Assembly (NCBI RefSeq): GCF_010645065.1
Contig: NZ_JAADZW010000003.1
Span: 1-64,000, forward strand
Source of the DNA: Flavobacterium fluviatile
GTDB taxonomy: Bacteria; Bacteroidota; Bacteroidia; Flavobacteriales; Flavobacteriaceae
Direction: 5' to 3'
DNA length: 64,000 nt
This document shows positions 49,928 through 58,106 of this stretch, piece by piece (within the stretch, counting starts at the first letter, position 1; each line of letters starts with the position of its first letter). The notes under the pieces were generated by a model that worked only from the letters and a program-made list of their open reading frames with translations, was not told the DNA's origin and made no database searches. Both the position numbers and the translations under genes were made by a program.

Positions 49928-51247
49928 ATGAGCATCATAATCCTTATACTCTGCATTTCTTTTTTAATCATTCAGATAGCGTGGTTTAAAATTAATGCTT
50001 TTGTAGCATTTATTATAACGGCTCTTCTCGCAGGTTTCTTTTTAGGAATCCCAATAAATTCCCTTTCACAAACCGTTCAAAAAGGATTAGGTGAAATGCT
50101 GGGTTCAATTACCTTAATAATCGTTTTTGGAACCTGTATTGGAAAACTCACGGTTTCATCTGGTGCCGCAAATATTATTGCTAAGACCGTTATGCAATGG
50201 ACAGGCAAAAAGTACGTTCGGCTTGGTTTAATGATCACCGGATTTATAGTCGGCATTCCGCTTTTCTACAGTGTTGGATTTGTATTATTGGTTCCCTTAA
50301 TCTTTTCAGTTGCACATCAGTTCAAATTATCAAAAGTATATTTGGGAATTCCGATGCTTGCTTCACTTTCTGTAGCACATGGATTTCTGCCTCCGCATCC
50401 GTCGCCAATGGCTTTAAGCAGTATTCTGAATGCTGATATTGGACTTGTCCTGATTTATGGAATCATAATTGCTGTTCCCACCATTTTTATAGCAGGATTA
50501 TTATTTTCGAACCTGCTTAAAAACATCAAAACCGAATCTGACAACGGAATATTAAATGTAGAAGAAGTTTCAACAACTGGTAAGGTGCCTGATTTTTCAA
50601 CCAGTTTATTCTCTGCTTTATTTCCCGTATTCGGCTTAACACTCACTTCATTATTACCATTAATTTCAGAGAATAAAACTCTGGTAAATATTTGTAAAAC
50701 AATTGGCGATCCCAGCATCATAATGTTAATTTCCTTATTCATCTGCACCTACACTTTAGGAATTAGAATGAACCGGAGTCTGCAATCTGTAATGGACGAT
50801 TATGCAACAGCCATAAAGGATGTCGCATTGATTATTCTTATTATTGGCGGTGCCGGAAGTTTAAAAGAAGTTATGATTGTAAGTGGTGTAAATGAAACCA
50901 TCGTTGCAGCTTTAACTCAAATCAATCTACACCCTTATTTATTGGCCTGGATAATGGCCGCTATTATTCGCATTTGCGTTGGATCAGCAACGGCAGCCGG
51001 ATTAATGACAGCCAGTGTTTTATTACCTTTATTACAAACTAATAACCTTGACCCCAACCTGTTAGTTTTATCTGTAGGTGCCGGAAGTCTGATGTGCTCT
51101 CACGTAAACGATCCGGGTTTTTGGATGTTTAAGGAATATTTTAATATCAGCATGAAAGACACTTTTAAATCATGGACCGTAATGGAATCATTAGTTTCTG
51201 TTCTGGGAATCATTTTCGTTTTTATTTTAAACTCAATTATACATTAA
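49928..51247 (+). CDS. GntP-family permease (gluconate / D-serine type)
   Basis: 439 residues with about 12 membrane segments. Family features: KGLGEMLGSITLIIVFGTCIGKL, LASLSVAHGFLPPHPSPMAL (the conserved H-G-x-x-P-P-H-P loop) and AGSLMCSHVNDPGFWMFKEYFN near the C-terminus. GntP proteins are proton symporters for gluconate, and the family includes the D-serine permease DsdX. The operon context (RidA, PLP dehydratase-like enzyme) favours a D-hydroxyamino acid over gluconate. It is the first gene of a four-gene operon; the next gene starts four bases after its stop. Confidence 0.92.
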   Translation: MSIIILILCISFLIIQIAWFKINAFVAFIITALLAGFFLGIPINSLSQTVQKGLGEMLGSITLIIVFGTCIGKLTVSSGAANIIAKTVMQWTGKKYVRLGLMITGFIVGIPLFYSVGFVLLVPLIFSVAHQFKLSKVYLGIPMLASLSVAHGFLPPHPSPMALSSILNADIGLVLIYGIIIAVPTIFIAGLLFSNLLKNIKTESDNGILNVEEVSTTGKVPDFSTSLFSALFPVFGLTLTSLLPLISENKTLVNICKTIGDPSIIMLISLFICTYTLGIRMNRSLQSVMDDYATAIKDVALIILIIGGAGSLKEVMIVSGVNETIVAALTQINLHPYLLAWIMAAIIRICVGSATAAGLMTASVLLPLLQTNNLDPNLLVLSVGAGSLMCSHVNDPGFWMFKEYFNISMKDTFKSWTVMESLVSVLGIIFVFILNSIIH

Positions 51248-51251
51248 CAGC

Positions 51252-51719
51252 ATGAATTTATTACCACAAGAAAAATTTGAATCATTAGGTTTATCATTAC
51301 CTCCTGCTCCACAGCCACTTGGTATTTACAAACCCTATCTGGTTGACGGAAAATATCTGTATCTTTCAGGTCACGGTCCGGTTCGCGATGACAAATCCTT
51401 AATTATTGGAAGAATCGGTGATGATATGGATATTGAAGAGGGAAAATTAGCCGCAAGACAAGTTGGTCTAACAATGCTTTCAACAATTGTAACCAACTTT
51501 GGAAGTTTAGACAAAATAAAAAGAGTCATAAAAGTCTTAGGGATGGTCAATTGCAGTTCTGATTTCTTAAGGCATCCTTATGTTATTAATGGCTGCAGCG
51601 AATTATTCGCAGAAATCTGGGGACAGGAAAACGGAATTGGTGTAAGAAGTGCTGTTGGAATGGGTTCATTACCTGATAATATTCCGGTTGAAGTCGAAGC
51701 TATTTTTGAATTGCATTAA
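51252..51719 (+). CDS. RidA/YjgF-family reactive-intermediate deaminase
   Basis: 155 residues, of the longer RidA subgroup (about 128 in the archetype). Core pattern LYLSGHGPVRDDKSLIIGRIGDDMDIEEGKLAARQVGLTMLS and VEVEAIFELH at the C-terminus. The substrate-binding Arg expected near residue 105 is not in the canonical R-x-x-V-x-V position: VRSAVGMGSLPDNIPVEVEAIFEL contains R-S-A-V-G instead, so specificity may differ. RidA hydrolyses enamines/imines such as 2-aminoacrylate, the direct product of serine dehydratases, which fits the next gene. Confidence 0.9.
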   Translation: MNLLPQEKFESLGLSLPPAPQPLGIYKPYLVDGKYLYLSGHGPVRDDKSLIIGRIGDDMDIEEGKLAARQVGLTMLSTIVTNFGSLDKIKRVIKVLGMVNCSSDFLRHPYVINGCSELFAEIWGQENGIGVRSAVGMGSLPDNIPVEVEAIFELH

Positions 51720-51759
51720 ACATTTTGCTTTAATAAAATTCAGAAACTAAAAAGAATCT

Positions 51760-52875
51760 ATGAAAGAAAACTGGTGGGAAATAAATCCCGAAACCCTCAT
51801 TGATACCCCATTTTTGGCCGTTTACGAAGACCGTATCCGGTTCAATCTGGAGCGGTTGATTGGGGCAGTAAACGGTGACACCCAAAAATTAAGACCACAT
51901 ATCAAAACGCATAAAATTGGCGAAATTCTGGAGCTGTTTAAAATCTACAACATAAAGAAGGTGAAATGTGCCACAATTGCAGAAGCTGAACTTGCTGCGA
52001 TACATGAAATTCCGGATATTCTTCTGGCCTATCAGCCGGTTGGTGCAAAAAAGGAAAGATGGATTTCGCTGCTTCAAAAATATCCGGGCATCCATTTTTC
52101 GACTATAGCTGATAATTTAGATTCGGCGAAAGCCTTAAATGAAATTGCTCAGAGAATTAAACTTACCCTGAATATTTATCTGGATTTAAATACCGGAATG
52201 AACAGAACCGGAATTTCGATTTCAGACCAGTGGCCGGATTTGGCAAATGAAATTATTTCGTTAAAAAATCTTCATTTTGAAGGCATTCATATTTATGACG
52301 GTCATTTGAAAGGCACTATTGAAGAACGAAAATCAACGGCTTCAAATTCATTTTCAAGTATTAAAAAAGAGCTCGAAAAACTACAGCAAAAATTAAATTA
52401 TGAATTAAAAATTGTTGCCGGAGGTTCCAACTCATTTCCGTATTATGCTACTCAGGAAAATGTAGAATGCAGTCCGGGAACTTTTGTTTTCTGGGATTCG
52501 AATTACAAGATTAATTTACCGGAGCAAGACTTCAGACCTGCATTGGTTATTGTGGGAACTATTATTTCAAAACCTACAGATTCAACATTTTGTGTTGATA
52601 TTGGATACAAAGCGGTTTCTTCTGAAAATCCTGTCGATAAAAGAGTAGTTATTTTAAATGATGAAAATTTAATTCCGGTTTCACATTCAGAAGAACATTT
52701 AATTGTAGAAAACCGAGGAGAAAAAGACTATAAAATTGGGGATACAGTTTACTCCCTTCCCTACCACGTTTGCCCAACTTGTGCGCTTTATGATTCGGTT
52801 GAGGTAGTGAACAAGAAACATCAAATTTACGATCAATGGCTGGTTAAAGCCCGAACCAGAAAAATTAATATTTAA
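51760..52875 (+). CDS. PLP enzyme of the D-threonine aldolase / D-serine dehydratase family
   Basis: 371 residues. A fold-type III (alanine-racemase-like) barrel has the PLP lysine in LRPHIKTHK (Lys49) and D-L-N-T-G-M-N-R-T-G (about 141-150). A C-terminal beta domain follows. The metal pair is His336-Val-Cys338 in SLPYHVCPTCALYD. As I recall, H-x-C is the zinc pair of eukaryotic-type D-serine dehydratase and H-x-D that of D-threonine aldolase, so dehydration of a D-hydroxyamino acid is favoured. It starts 40 bases after the RidA gene, whose product would remove the aminoacrylate made by such a reaction. Confidence 0.87.
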   Translation: MKENWWEINPETLIDTPFLAVYEDRIRFNLERLIGAVNGDTQKLRPHIKTHKIGEILELFKIYNIKKVKCATIAEAELAAIHEIPDILLAYQPVGAKKERWISLLQKYPGIHFSTIADNLDSAKALNEIAQRIKLTLNIYLDLNTGMNRTGISISDQWPDLANEIISLKNLHFEGIHIYDGHLKGTIEERKSTASNSFSSIKKELEKLQQKLNYELKIVAGGSNSFPYYATQENVECSPGTFVFWDSNYKINLPEQDFRPALVIVGTIISKPTDSTFCVDIGYKAVSSENPVDKRVVILNDENLIPVSHSEEHLIVENRGEKDYKIGDTVYSLPYHVCPTCALYDSVEVVNKKHQIYDQWLVKARTRKINI

Positions 52876-52893
52876 AAGTTTAAGCCTTACTGT

Positions 52894-53964
52894 ATGTTTA
52901 TAATAGATGCTCACTTAGATCTCAGCATGAATGCAATGGAATGGAACCGGGATTTAAGAAATCATGTTCCAGCTCTGCGTCACTTAGAAAAAGGAATGAC
53001 CGACAAACCTGATCGTGAACGTGCAACGGTTTCATTTCCTGACTTGCGTAAAGGCAATATCGGAATTGTTGTAGCCACTCAAATCGCACGCTTTGTAAAA
53101 CCGGACAGTAGTATTCCGGGATGGAATTCACCTGAACAAGCCTGGGCACAAACACAAGGCCAGCTGGCATGGTACAAAGCCATGGAGGAAGCGGGTGAAA
53201 TAACTCAGATAACAGATAAAAAATCACTCCAAAAACAAATTGAAATATGGAATGACGGAACTCCCAATGATAAAAAACCGATTGGGTACATCCTGAGTTT
53301 AGAAGGTGCTGATTCCATTATAGATATTTCATATTTAGAAAAAGCATATAATTATGGATTACGAGCCATTGGTCCCGCGCATTATGGTCCAGGACGTTAC
53401 GCAAACGGAACTGATGCAACCGGAAAAATGAATCAAAATGGTCTTGATTTATTAAAAGAAATGGAACGTTTGAATATAATTCTCGATGCAACACATTTAT
53501 GCGATGATGCTTTTTGGCAGGCACTGGACCATTATCACGGACCTGTTTGGGCAAGCCATAATAATTGCAGAAGTCTGGTGAATCATAATCGCCAATACAG
53601 CGACGAAATGATTCAGGCTTTAATTTCCCGAGGAGCTGTTATTGGAGGCGCTTTAGATGCCTGGATGCTGGTTCCGGATTGGGAACGCGGTGTTTCGACG
53701 CCAAAAGCCACAAACTGCAATCTGGAAACTGTTTTCAACCATATGGATCACATTTGTCAGCTGGCCGGAAATACAAATCATATCGGAATAGGTTCTGACC
53801 TTGATGGTGCTTTTGGAACTGAGCAGTGCCCTTATGATTTAGATACAATTGCCGACTTGCAAAAACTCGTTCTTATATTTAAAAATAATGGTTATTCTGA
53901 TGCAGATTTAAACAAAATCTTTCACCAAAACTGGATTGATTTTTTAATGAAAAACTGGGATTAG
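52894..53964 (+). CDS. membrane (renal-type) dipeptidase family protein
   Basis: 356 residues of the amidohydrolase-fold peptidase family M19. Zinc ligands: DAHLDLS (His7, Asp9), the bridging Glu in ILSLEGADSI (about 125), and histidines in DATHLCDDAF and PVWASHNNCRSLV. GIGSDLDGAFGTEQCPYDL gives the conserved Asp. The family hydrolyses dipeptides and accepts a D-residue at the C-terminal side. There is no signal peptide, so it should act in the cytoplasm on imported dipeptides. It is the fourth gene of the operon; its 3' end overlaps the deoR-family gene by four bases. Confidence 0.9.
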   Translation: MFIIDAHLDLSMNAMEWNRDLRNHVPALRHLEKGMTDKPDRERATVSFPDLRKGNIGIVVATQIARFVKPDSSIPGWNSPEQAWAQTQGQLAWYKAMEEAGEITQITDKKSLQKQIEIWNDGTPNDKKPIGYILSLEGADSIIDISYLEKAYNYGLRAIGPAHYGPGRYANGTDATGKMNQNGLDLLKEMERLNIILDATHLCDDAFWQALDHYHGPVWASHNNCRSLVNHNRQYSDEMIQALISRGAVIGGALDAWMLVPDWERGVSTPKATNCNLETVFNHMDHICQLAGNTNHIGIGSDLDGAFGTEQCPYDLDTIADLQKLVLIFKNNGYSDADLNKIFHQNWIDFLMKNWD

Positions 53965-54734
53965 ATAAAAACCAGGCCTGGAACTGCCTTCTTATACGAT
54001 TTTAGTTTTTCGTGATCGGAACCTACTTCAGTCACCACATAATTCACTTCGGATAAGTTGGCAATTTTCATTTTTAGAACAGTGTCCAGTTTTTCAGAAA
54101 TAGTAAGAATGGCTGTTTTTTCAGAAGCCTGAATCATTGCTTTTTTTACCTGGACCGTTTCCCAGTCAGAATCTGAGAAGCCGCCTTCGATATCTAAAGC
54201 ATTGGTTCCTAATATTAATAAATCAGCCTTAATATTGGCCAGCTGATTATACACATCGCCGCTGACACACATTTGACTGTAGGACGAAATGCTGCCCCCG
54301 ATCATGATAGTTTTGACATTAGGCTTATCCAAAAGTTCAACGGCCGATAAAACGGTAACTGTAAAAATAGTAAGATTCATGTCCTTTGGAATCAATCGGA
54401 TAAATTCACGTATTGTAGTTCCGCCTCCAATCAATAAAACCATACCATCATGAAGTAAACCAACTGTTTTTTGTGCAATAACCTGTTTTGCTTCTCCGGC
54501 ATAAGTAGCATTAGACGAAGAATGATGGTACGCATTAGTCATCGCGCCACCTTTCACTTTAATCAACAACGATTCTGATTCAAGTTCATTAATATCGCGT
54601 CTGATAGTATCCTCTGAAACAGAAAGTTTGTTTGAAAGTGTTTCAAAACTCACACGCGTGTGGAGGTTAATCTCTTTTAAAATATGATTTTTACGTTCTT
54701 CCTTAGTAAGATTTACTAATTCATTATCATTCAT
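53961..54734 (-). CDS. DeoR/GlpR-family transcriptional regulator
   Basis: 257 residues. N-terminal DeoR helix-turn-helix (FETLSNKLSVSEDTIRRDINELESESLLIKVKGGA). The C-terminal sugar-phosphate-isomerase-like sensor domain has LLIGGGTTIREFIRLI and LGTNALDIEGGFSDSDWETVQVKKAMI (the D-x-E-x-G-x-x-D pattern). The family usually responds to a phosphorylated sugar or sugar acid. It is convergent with the permease operon and divergent from the GH20 gene. Promoter TACATTTG (54757-54764), with the palindrome GCAATAATATTGC 10 bases upstream of it. The shared motif before both flanking units makes it the likely regulator of both. Confidence 0.92.
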   Translation of the reverse strand: MNDNELVNLTKEERKNHILKEINLHTRVSFETLSNKLSVSEDTIRRDINELESESLLIKVKGGAMTNAYHHSSSNATYAGEAKQVIAQKTVGLLHDGMVLLIGGGTTIREFIRLIPKDMNLTIFTVTVLSAVELLDKPNVKTIMIGGSISSYSQMCVSGDVYNQLANIKADLLILGTNALDIEGGFSDSDWETVQVKKAMIQASEKTAILTISEKLDTVLKMKIANLSEVNYVVTEVGSDHEKLKSYKKAVPGLVFI

Positions 54735-54756
54735 TTCGAATCGTTTTTAATAAAAG

Positions 54757-54787
54757 CAAATGTAAACAATAACTGCAATAATATTGC
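54757..54787 (-). promoter_or_regulatory. promoter and palindrome before the deoR-family gene
   Basis: The -7 box TACATTTG (minus, 54757-54764) and the perfect 13-base palindrome GCAATAATATTGC (54775-54787) in the upstream -33 region. A possible autoregulatory site. Confidence 0.5.
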
Positions 54788-54860
54788 GAATCAAATTCTG
54801 AAACAAATGATTATCTTTAAGAAACGCTTAATTTTAAAGACATCTGACAAAACAGAATCT

Positions 54861-54876
54861 GCATTTTTTTTGCAAA
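54861..54876 (+). promoter_or_regulatory. GCATTTTTTTTGCAAA operator copy before the GH20 gene
   Basis: A 16-base word shared with the region before the permease operon (49835-49874). It ends 35 bases before the GH20 ATG. A candidate DeoR-family binding site. Confidence 0.6.
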
Positions 54877-54911
54877 TTAGATTTTAAATAAATTAAAAAA
54901 TATAACGCCCT

Positions 54912-57212
54912 ATGAACAAAAGTCTTTTATTCATTTTAGTTTTTTTGTATTCTTTGGGAAACGCACAGAATTTCTCCAACAACAATACAATTATTCCTGC
55001 ACCTAATTTTTATAAAGCAACAGGAGACAGTATTCGGTTGAACGGTCAGATAAAAGTTATTTTCGAAAACAATACATACAGCACCAAAGAACAAAAAACA
55101 GCTTCCATTTTTCAAGCTGCTGTAAATTCGAATACACCAAATAAAAAAAGCAATATTGAAGTTTTGTTCATTACCAAAAACCCATCTGCATCTTTAAAAA
55201 AAGAAGCATATAAAATCAATATTACTTCAAAAAAGATAACCGTTACCGGAAGTGAGGAAGGATTATTTTATGCTGTTCAGAGTTTATTGCAAATGCTGCC
55301 CAACAAACCATCAGCAAAAGAGATAAAATTACCTTGTGTAACCATTGAAGACCAGCCCAGATACGGCTACCGCGGACTTCACCTTGATGTTTGCCGTCAC
55401 TTTTTTTCGATTAATGTTATAAAAGATTTTATTACACAGATGTCCAGTTATAAATTAAATAACTTTCACTGGCATTTAACCGACGATCAGGGCTGGAGAA
55501 TTGAGATCAAAAAATATCCAAAACTGACCGAAGTCGGATCGAAAAGAGCACAGACTTTAGTGGGCAATAAATTTGAAAGATTTCCCTATTTTTTTGATGG
55601 AAATCCGTATGGTGGTTTTTATACTCAGGAAGAAATCAGGGATGTTGTACAATTTGCAGAAGCACATTATGTCAATATCATTCCCGAAATCGAAATGCCC
55701 GGTCATGCGACTGCAGCACTAACAGCTTATCCTAATTTAGCCTGTTTTCCGGATCGTAAATATAAAGTGGCAGAATTCTGGGGTGTTTTTGAAGATGTAT
55801 TTTGTGCAGGAAAAGAAGAAACTTTTACTTTTCTGGAAGATGTTTTAACCGAAGTGATGAGTTTATTTCCGGGCAAATATATCCATATCGGAGGAGATGA
55901 ATGTCCGAAAGCAAGATGGAAAGTTTGTCCGAATTGTCAAAAGAAAATTAAAGATTTAAGTTTGAATGACGAGCACGAATTGCAGAGTTATTTCATCAAA
56001 AGAATTGAAAAATTCCTAAATGCAAATGGAAGACAGATTTTTGGCTGGGATGAAATTCTCGAAGGCGGATTGGCTCCCAACGCAGCTGTAATGTCATGGA
56101 GAGGAGAATCCGGTGGAATAAATGCTGCAAAACTAAAACATCCGGTCGTGATGACTCCGGAAGGAACTGTTTATTTTGACTATAATCAGGGATATTCTCC
56201 TGAAGAACCGCTTACAGTTGGAAGACTGAGTACTCTGGAAAAAGTCTATAACTACAACCCTACTCCGGTGGACAGCTTAACGGTTGAAGAACAAAAATAC
56301 ATCATCGGTGTTCAGGCAAATCTTTGGTCTGAATATCTAACCAGTCCTGCAAAACTGAATTATATGCTGTATCCGAGAATATTCGCCCTGGCAGAAATTG
56401 CCTGGACGGAACCTCAGAATAAAGATTATAATACTTTTATTTTGGATAGAATGCCACATCATTTAGAAAAATTAGACTCGCAAAAAAGACTATATAAAGT
56501 TCCCGCGCCTTTTGGTTCGAATGAAACGGCATTGATTGCATCAAAATATGTTTTAGATTTAAAACCCACTATCAAAAACGGGCAAATTTTCTACACCATT
56601 GACGGTTACAATCCTGATGAAACTGCTGTAATTTACACAAAACCTGTCACTATAAATATTCCGAAAGGAGAATACCGAATTATAAAAACAGTTCAGATTA
56701 ATTCAGGCGGAAGAAGAAGTTCCATCAATAAAATTATCGTTCGAAATCCAGATTTGAAACCTGCTTTGACAATTCAACCTCAAAAGAATGGTTTGAAGTA
56801 TGAGTATTTTACGGGAAATTTTTCTCAAGTTCAAGATTTAGAACTTTCAAGACCTGTTAATTCAGGAATCTTTGGAGGCAAAATCAGTGCTGAAAAATGG
56901 AAAACTAAATTAGAGCGCTATATTGGTTTAAAATTTGGCGGATACATCTTTATTCCGGAAACCGGAAATTATTCCTTTTCAACTCTTTCTGATGACGGAT
57001 CGAAGCTTATTATAGATGATGAATTGATTGTAAACAACGATGGTATTCATTGGCTCAATGAAGCCTACGGAGCTATCCGTCTCGAGAAAGGTTTCCATAA
57101 AATCAACATCAGTTATTTTGATCAGGTTGGAGGAACTACATTAAGCTGTTTTATACAGCAGGAAGGAAAAGAAAAACAGGAAATTAGTGCTTCGCAATTG
57201 TATTACGAATAG
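54912..57212 (+). CDS. GH20 beta-N-acetylhexosaminidase with PA14 domain
   Basis: 766 residues. Signal peptide (MNKSLLFILVFLYSLGNAQ). GH20 N-terminal domain at about 25-145, then the catalytic barrel with HLDVCRHFF, NNFHWHLTDDQGWRIEI and the Asp-Glu catalytic pair in HIGGDECPKARW (Asp329-Glu330). A chitobiase-type C-terminal beta region follows (about 540-615), and a PA14 carbohydrate-binding domain ends the protein (about 625-760: EYFTGNF ... GYIFIPETGNYSFSTLSDDGSKL). It releases terminal GlcNAc or GalNAc in the periplasm or outside. The DeoR-like gene is divergent, and an operator copy is shared with the permease operon. Confidence 0.94.
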   Translation: MNKSLLFILVFLYSLGNAQNFSNNNTIIPAPNFYKATGDSIRLNGQIKVIFENNTYSTKEQKTASIFQAAVNSNTPNKKSNIEVLFITKNPSASLKKEAYKINITSKKITVTGSEEGLFYAVQSLLQMLPNKPSAKEIKLPCVTIEDQPRYGYRGLHLDVCRHFFSINVIKDFITQMSSYKLNNFHWHLTDDQGWRIEIKKYPKLTEVGSKRAQTLVGNKFERFPYFFDGNPYGGFYTQEEIRDVVQFAEAHYVNIIPEIEMPGHATAALTAYPNLACFPDRKYKVAEFWGVFEDVFCAGKEETFTFLEDVLTEVMSLFPGKYIHIGGDECPKARWKVCPNCQKKIKDLSLNDEHELQSYFIKRIEKFLNANGRQIFGWDEILEGGLAPNAAVMSWRGESGGINAAKLKHPVVMTPEGTVYFDYNQGYSPEEPLTVGRLSTLEKVYNYNPTPVDSLTVEEQKYIIGVQANLWSEYLTSPAKLNYMLYPRIFALAEIAWTEPQNKDYNTFILDRMPHHLEKLDSQKRLYKVPAPFGSNETALIASKYVLDLKPTIKNGQIFYTIDGYNPDETAVIYTKPVTINIPKGEYRIIKTVQINSGGRRSSINKIIVRNPDLKPALTIQPQKNGLKYEYFTGNFSQVQDLELSRPVNSGIFGGKISAEKWKTKLERYIGLKFGGYIFIPETGNYSFSTLSDDGSKLIIDDELIVNNDGIHWLNEAYGAIRLEKGFHKINISYFDQVGGTTLSCFIQQEGKEKQEISASQLYYE

Positions 57213-57216
57213 AAAC

Positions 57217-57250
57217 AAAAAATGCATTCAAATTAATGAATGCATTTTTC
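57217..57250. terminator. bidirectional terminator between the GH20 gene and sdhB
   Basis: A perfect 13-base stem, 57218-57230 / 57237-57249 (AAAAATGCATTCA / TGAATGCATTTTT), with loop AATTAA. Confidence 0.85.
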
Positions 57251-57271
57251 TATAAACTAAGTTGTATTTAC

Positions 57272-58018
57272 TTAACCTTTTAAGCTTGCTGCTAAATACT
57301 CACGGTTCATACGTGCGATATTTTCAAGAGAAATACCTTTAGGACATTCTACTTCACAAGCTCCGGTGTTGGTACAGTTACCAAAACCTTCTAAATCCAT
57401 TTGGTGAACCATGTTTAATACACGCTCTGTAGCCTCAACTTTACCTTGTGGTAACAAAGCATACTGAGATACTTTTGCACCAACGAATAACATTGCTGAA
57501 GAGTTTTTACAAGTTGCCACACAAGCACCACATCCAATACAGGCAGCAGCATCAAATGATTTGTCTGCATCGACTTTTGGTACCGGAATAGTATTCGCAT
57601 CGATAGTATTACCTGAAGTATTTACCGAGATAAATCCACCTGCGTGCTGAATTCTGTCAAAAGAGCTTCTGTCCACAACTAAATCTTTAATTACAGGAAA
57701 AGCTTTTGCTCTGAATGGCTCGATAAAAATCGTATCTCCATCTTTAAACATACGCATGTGTAACTGGCAAGTAGTTACGCCTCTGTCCGGTCCGTGTGCT
57801 TCACCATTGATGAACAAAGAACACATTCCGCAGATTCCCTCACGACAATCGTGGTCAAATGCTACTGGCTCTTCTCCTTTATTGATTAATTGTTCGTTAA
57901 GAACATCAAGCATTTCAAGGAATGACATATCCGGTTCGATTCCGTCGATTGGGTAATCAACGATTCCTCCTTTATCCTGGGCGTTTTTCTGACGCCATAT
58001 TTTTAATGTAAGTTTCAT
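57272..58018 (-). CDS. sdhB: succinate dehydrogenase / fumarate reductase iron-sulfur subunit
   Basis: 248 residues. The 2Fe-2S motif is [22 protein letters not shown] ... CQLHM. The 4Fe-4S and 3Fe-4S motifs are [13 protein letters not shown] and [15 protein letters not shown]. It carries electrons from the flavoprotein to the quinone site in respiratory complex II. It is the third gene of the sdhC-sdhA-sdhB operon and ends at a bidirectional terminator. Confidence 0.96.
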   Translation of the reverse strand: MKLTLKIWRQKNAQDKGGIVDYPIDGIEPDMSFLEMLDVLNEQLINKGEEPVAFDHDCREGICGMCSLFINGEAHGPDRGVTTCQLHMRMFKDGDTIFIEPFRAKAFPVIKDLVVDRSSFDRIQHAGGFISVNTSGNTIDANTIPVPKVDADKSFDAAACIGCGACVATCKNSSAMLFVGAKVSQYALLPQGKVEATERVLNMVHQMDLEGFGNCTNTGACEVECPKGISLENIARMNREYLAASLKG

Positions 58019-58106
58019 CTTTTATAAGTTTAAAAGTCTTAAGTCTAAAATCTTAAAGTCCAATCTCAACATTTTAAAGCTAAGGACTAAAGACTAAGGC
58101 TAAATC
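58019..58106. repeat. AAGTCTTAAGTC / GACTAAAGACTAAGG word repeat between sdhA and sdhB
   Basis: The left half holds AAAAGTCTTAAGTCTAAAATC and AAAGTCC; the right half GGACTAAAGACTAAGGCTAAA is partly its complement. Another fold-back word spacer, here inside an operon. Confidence 0.55.
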
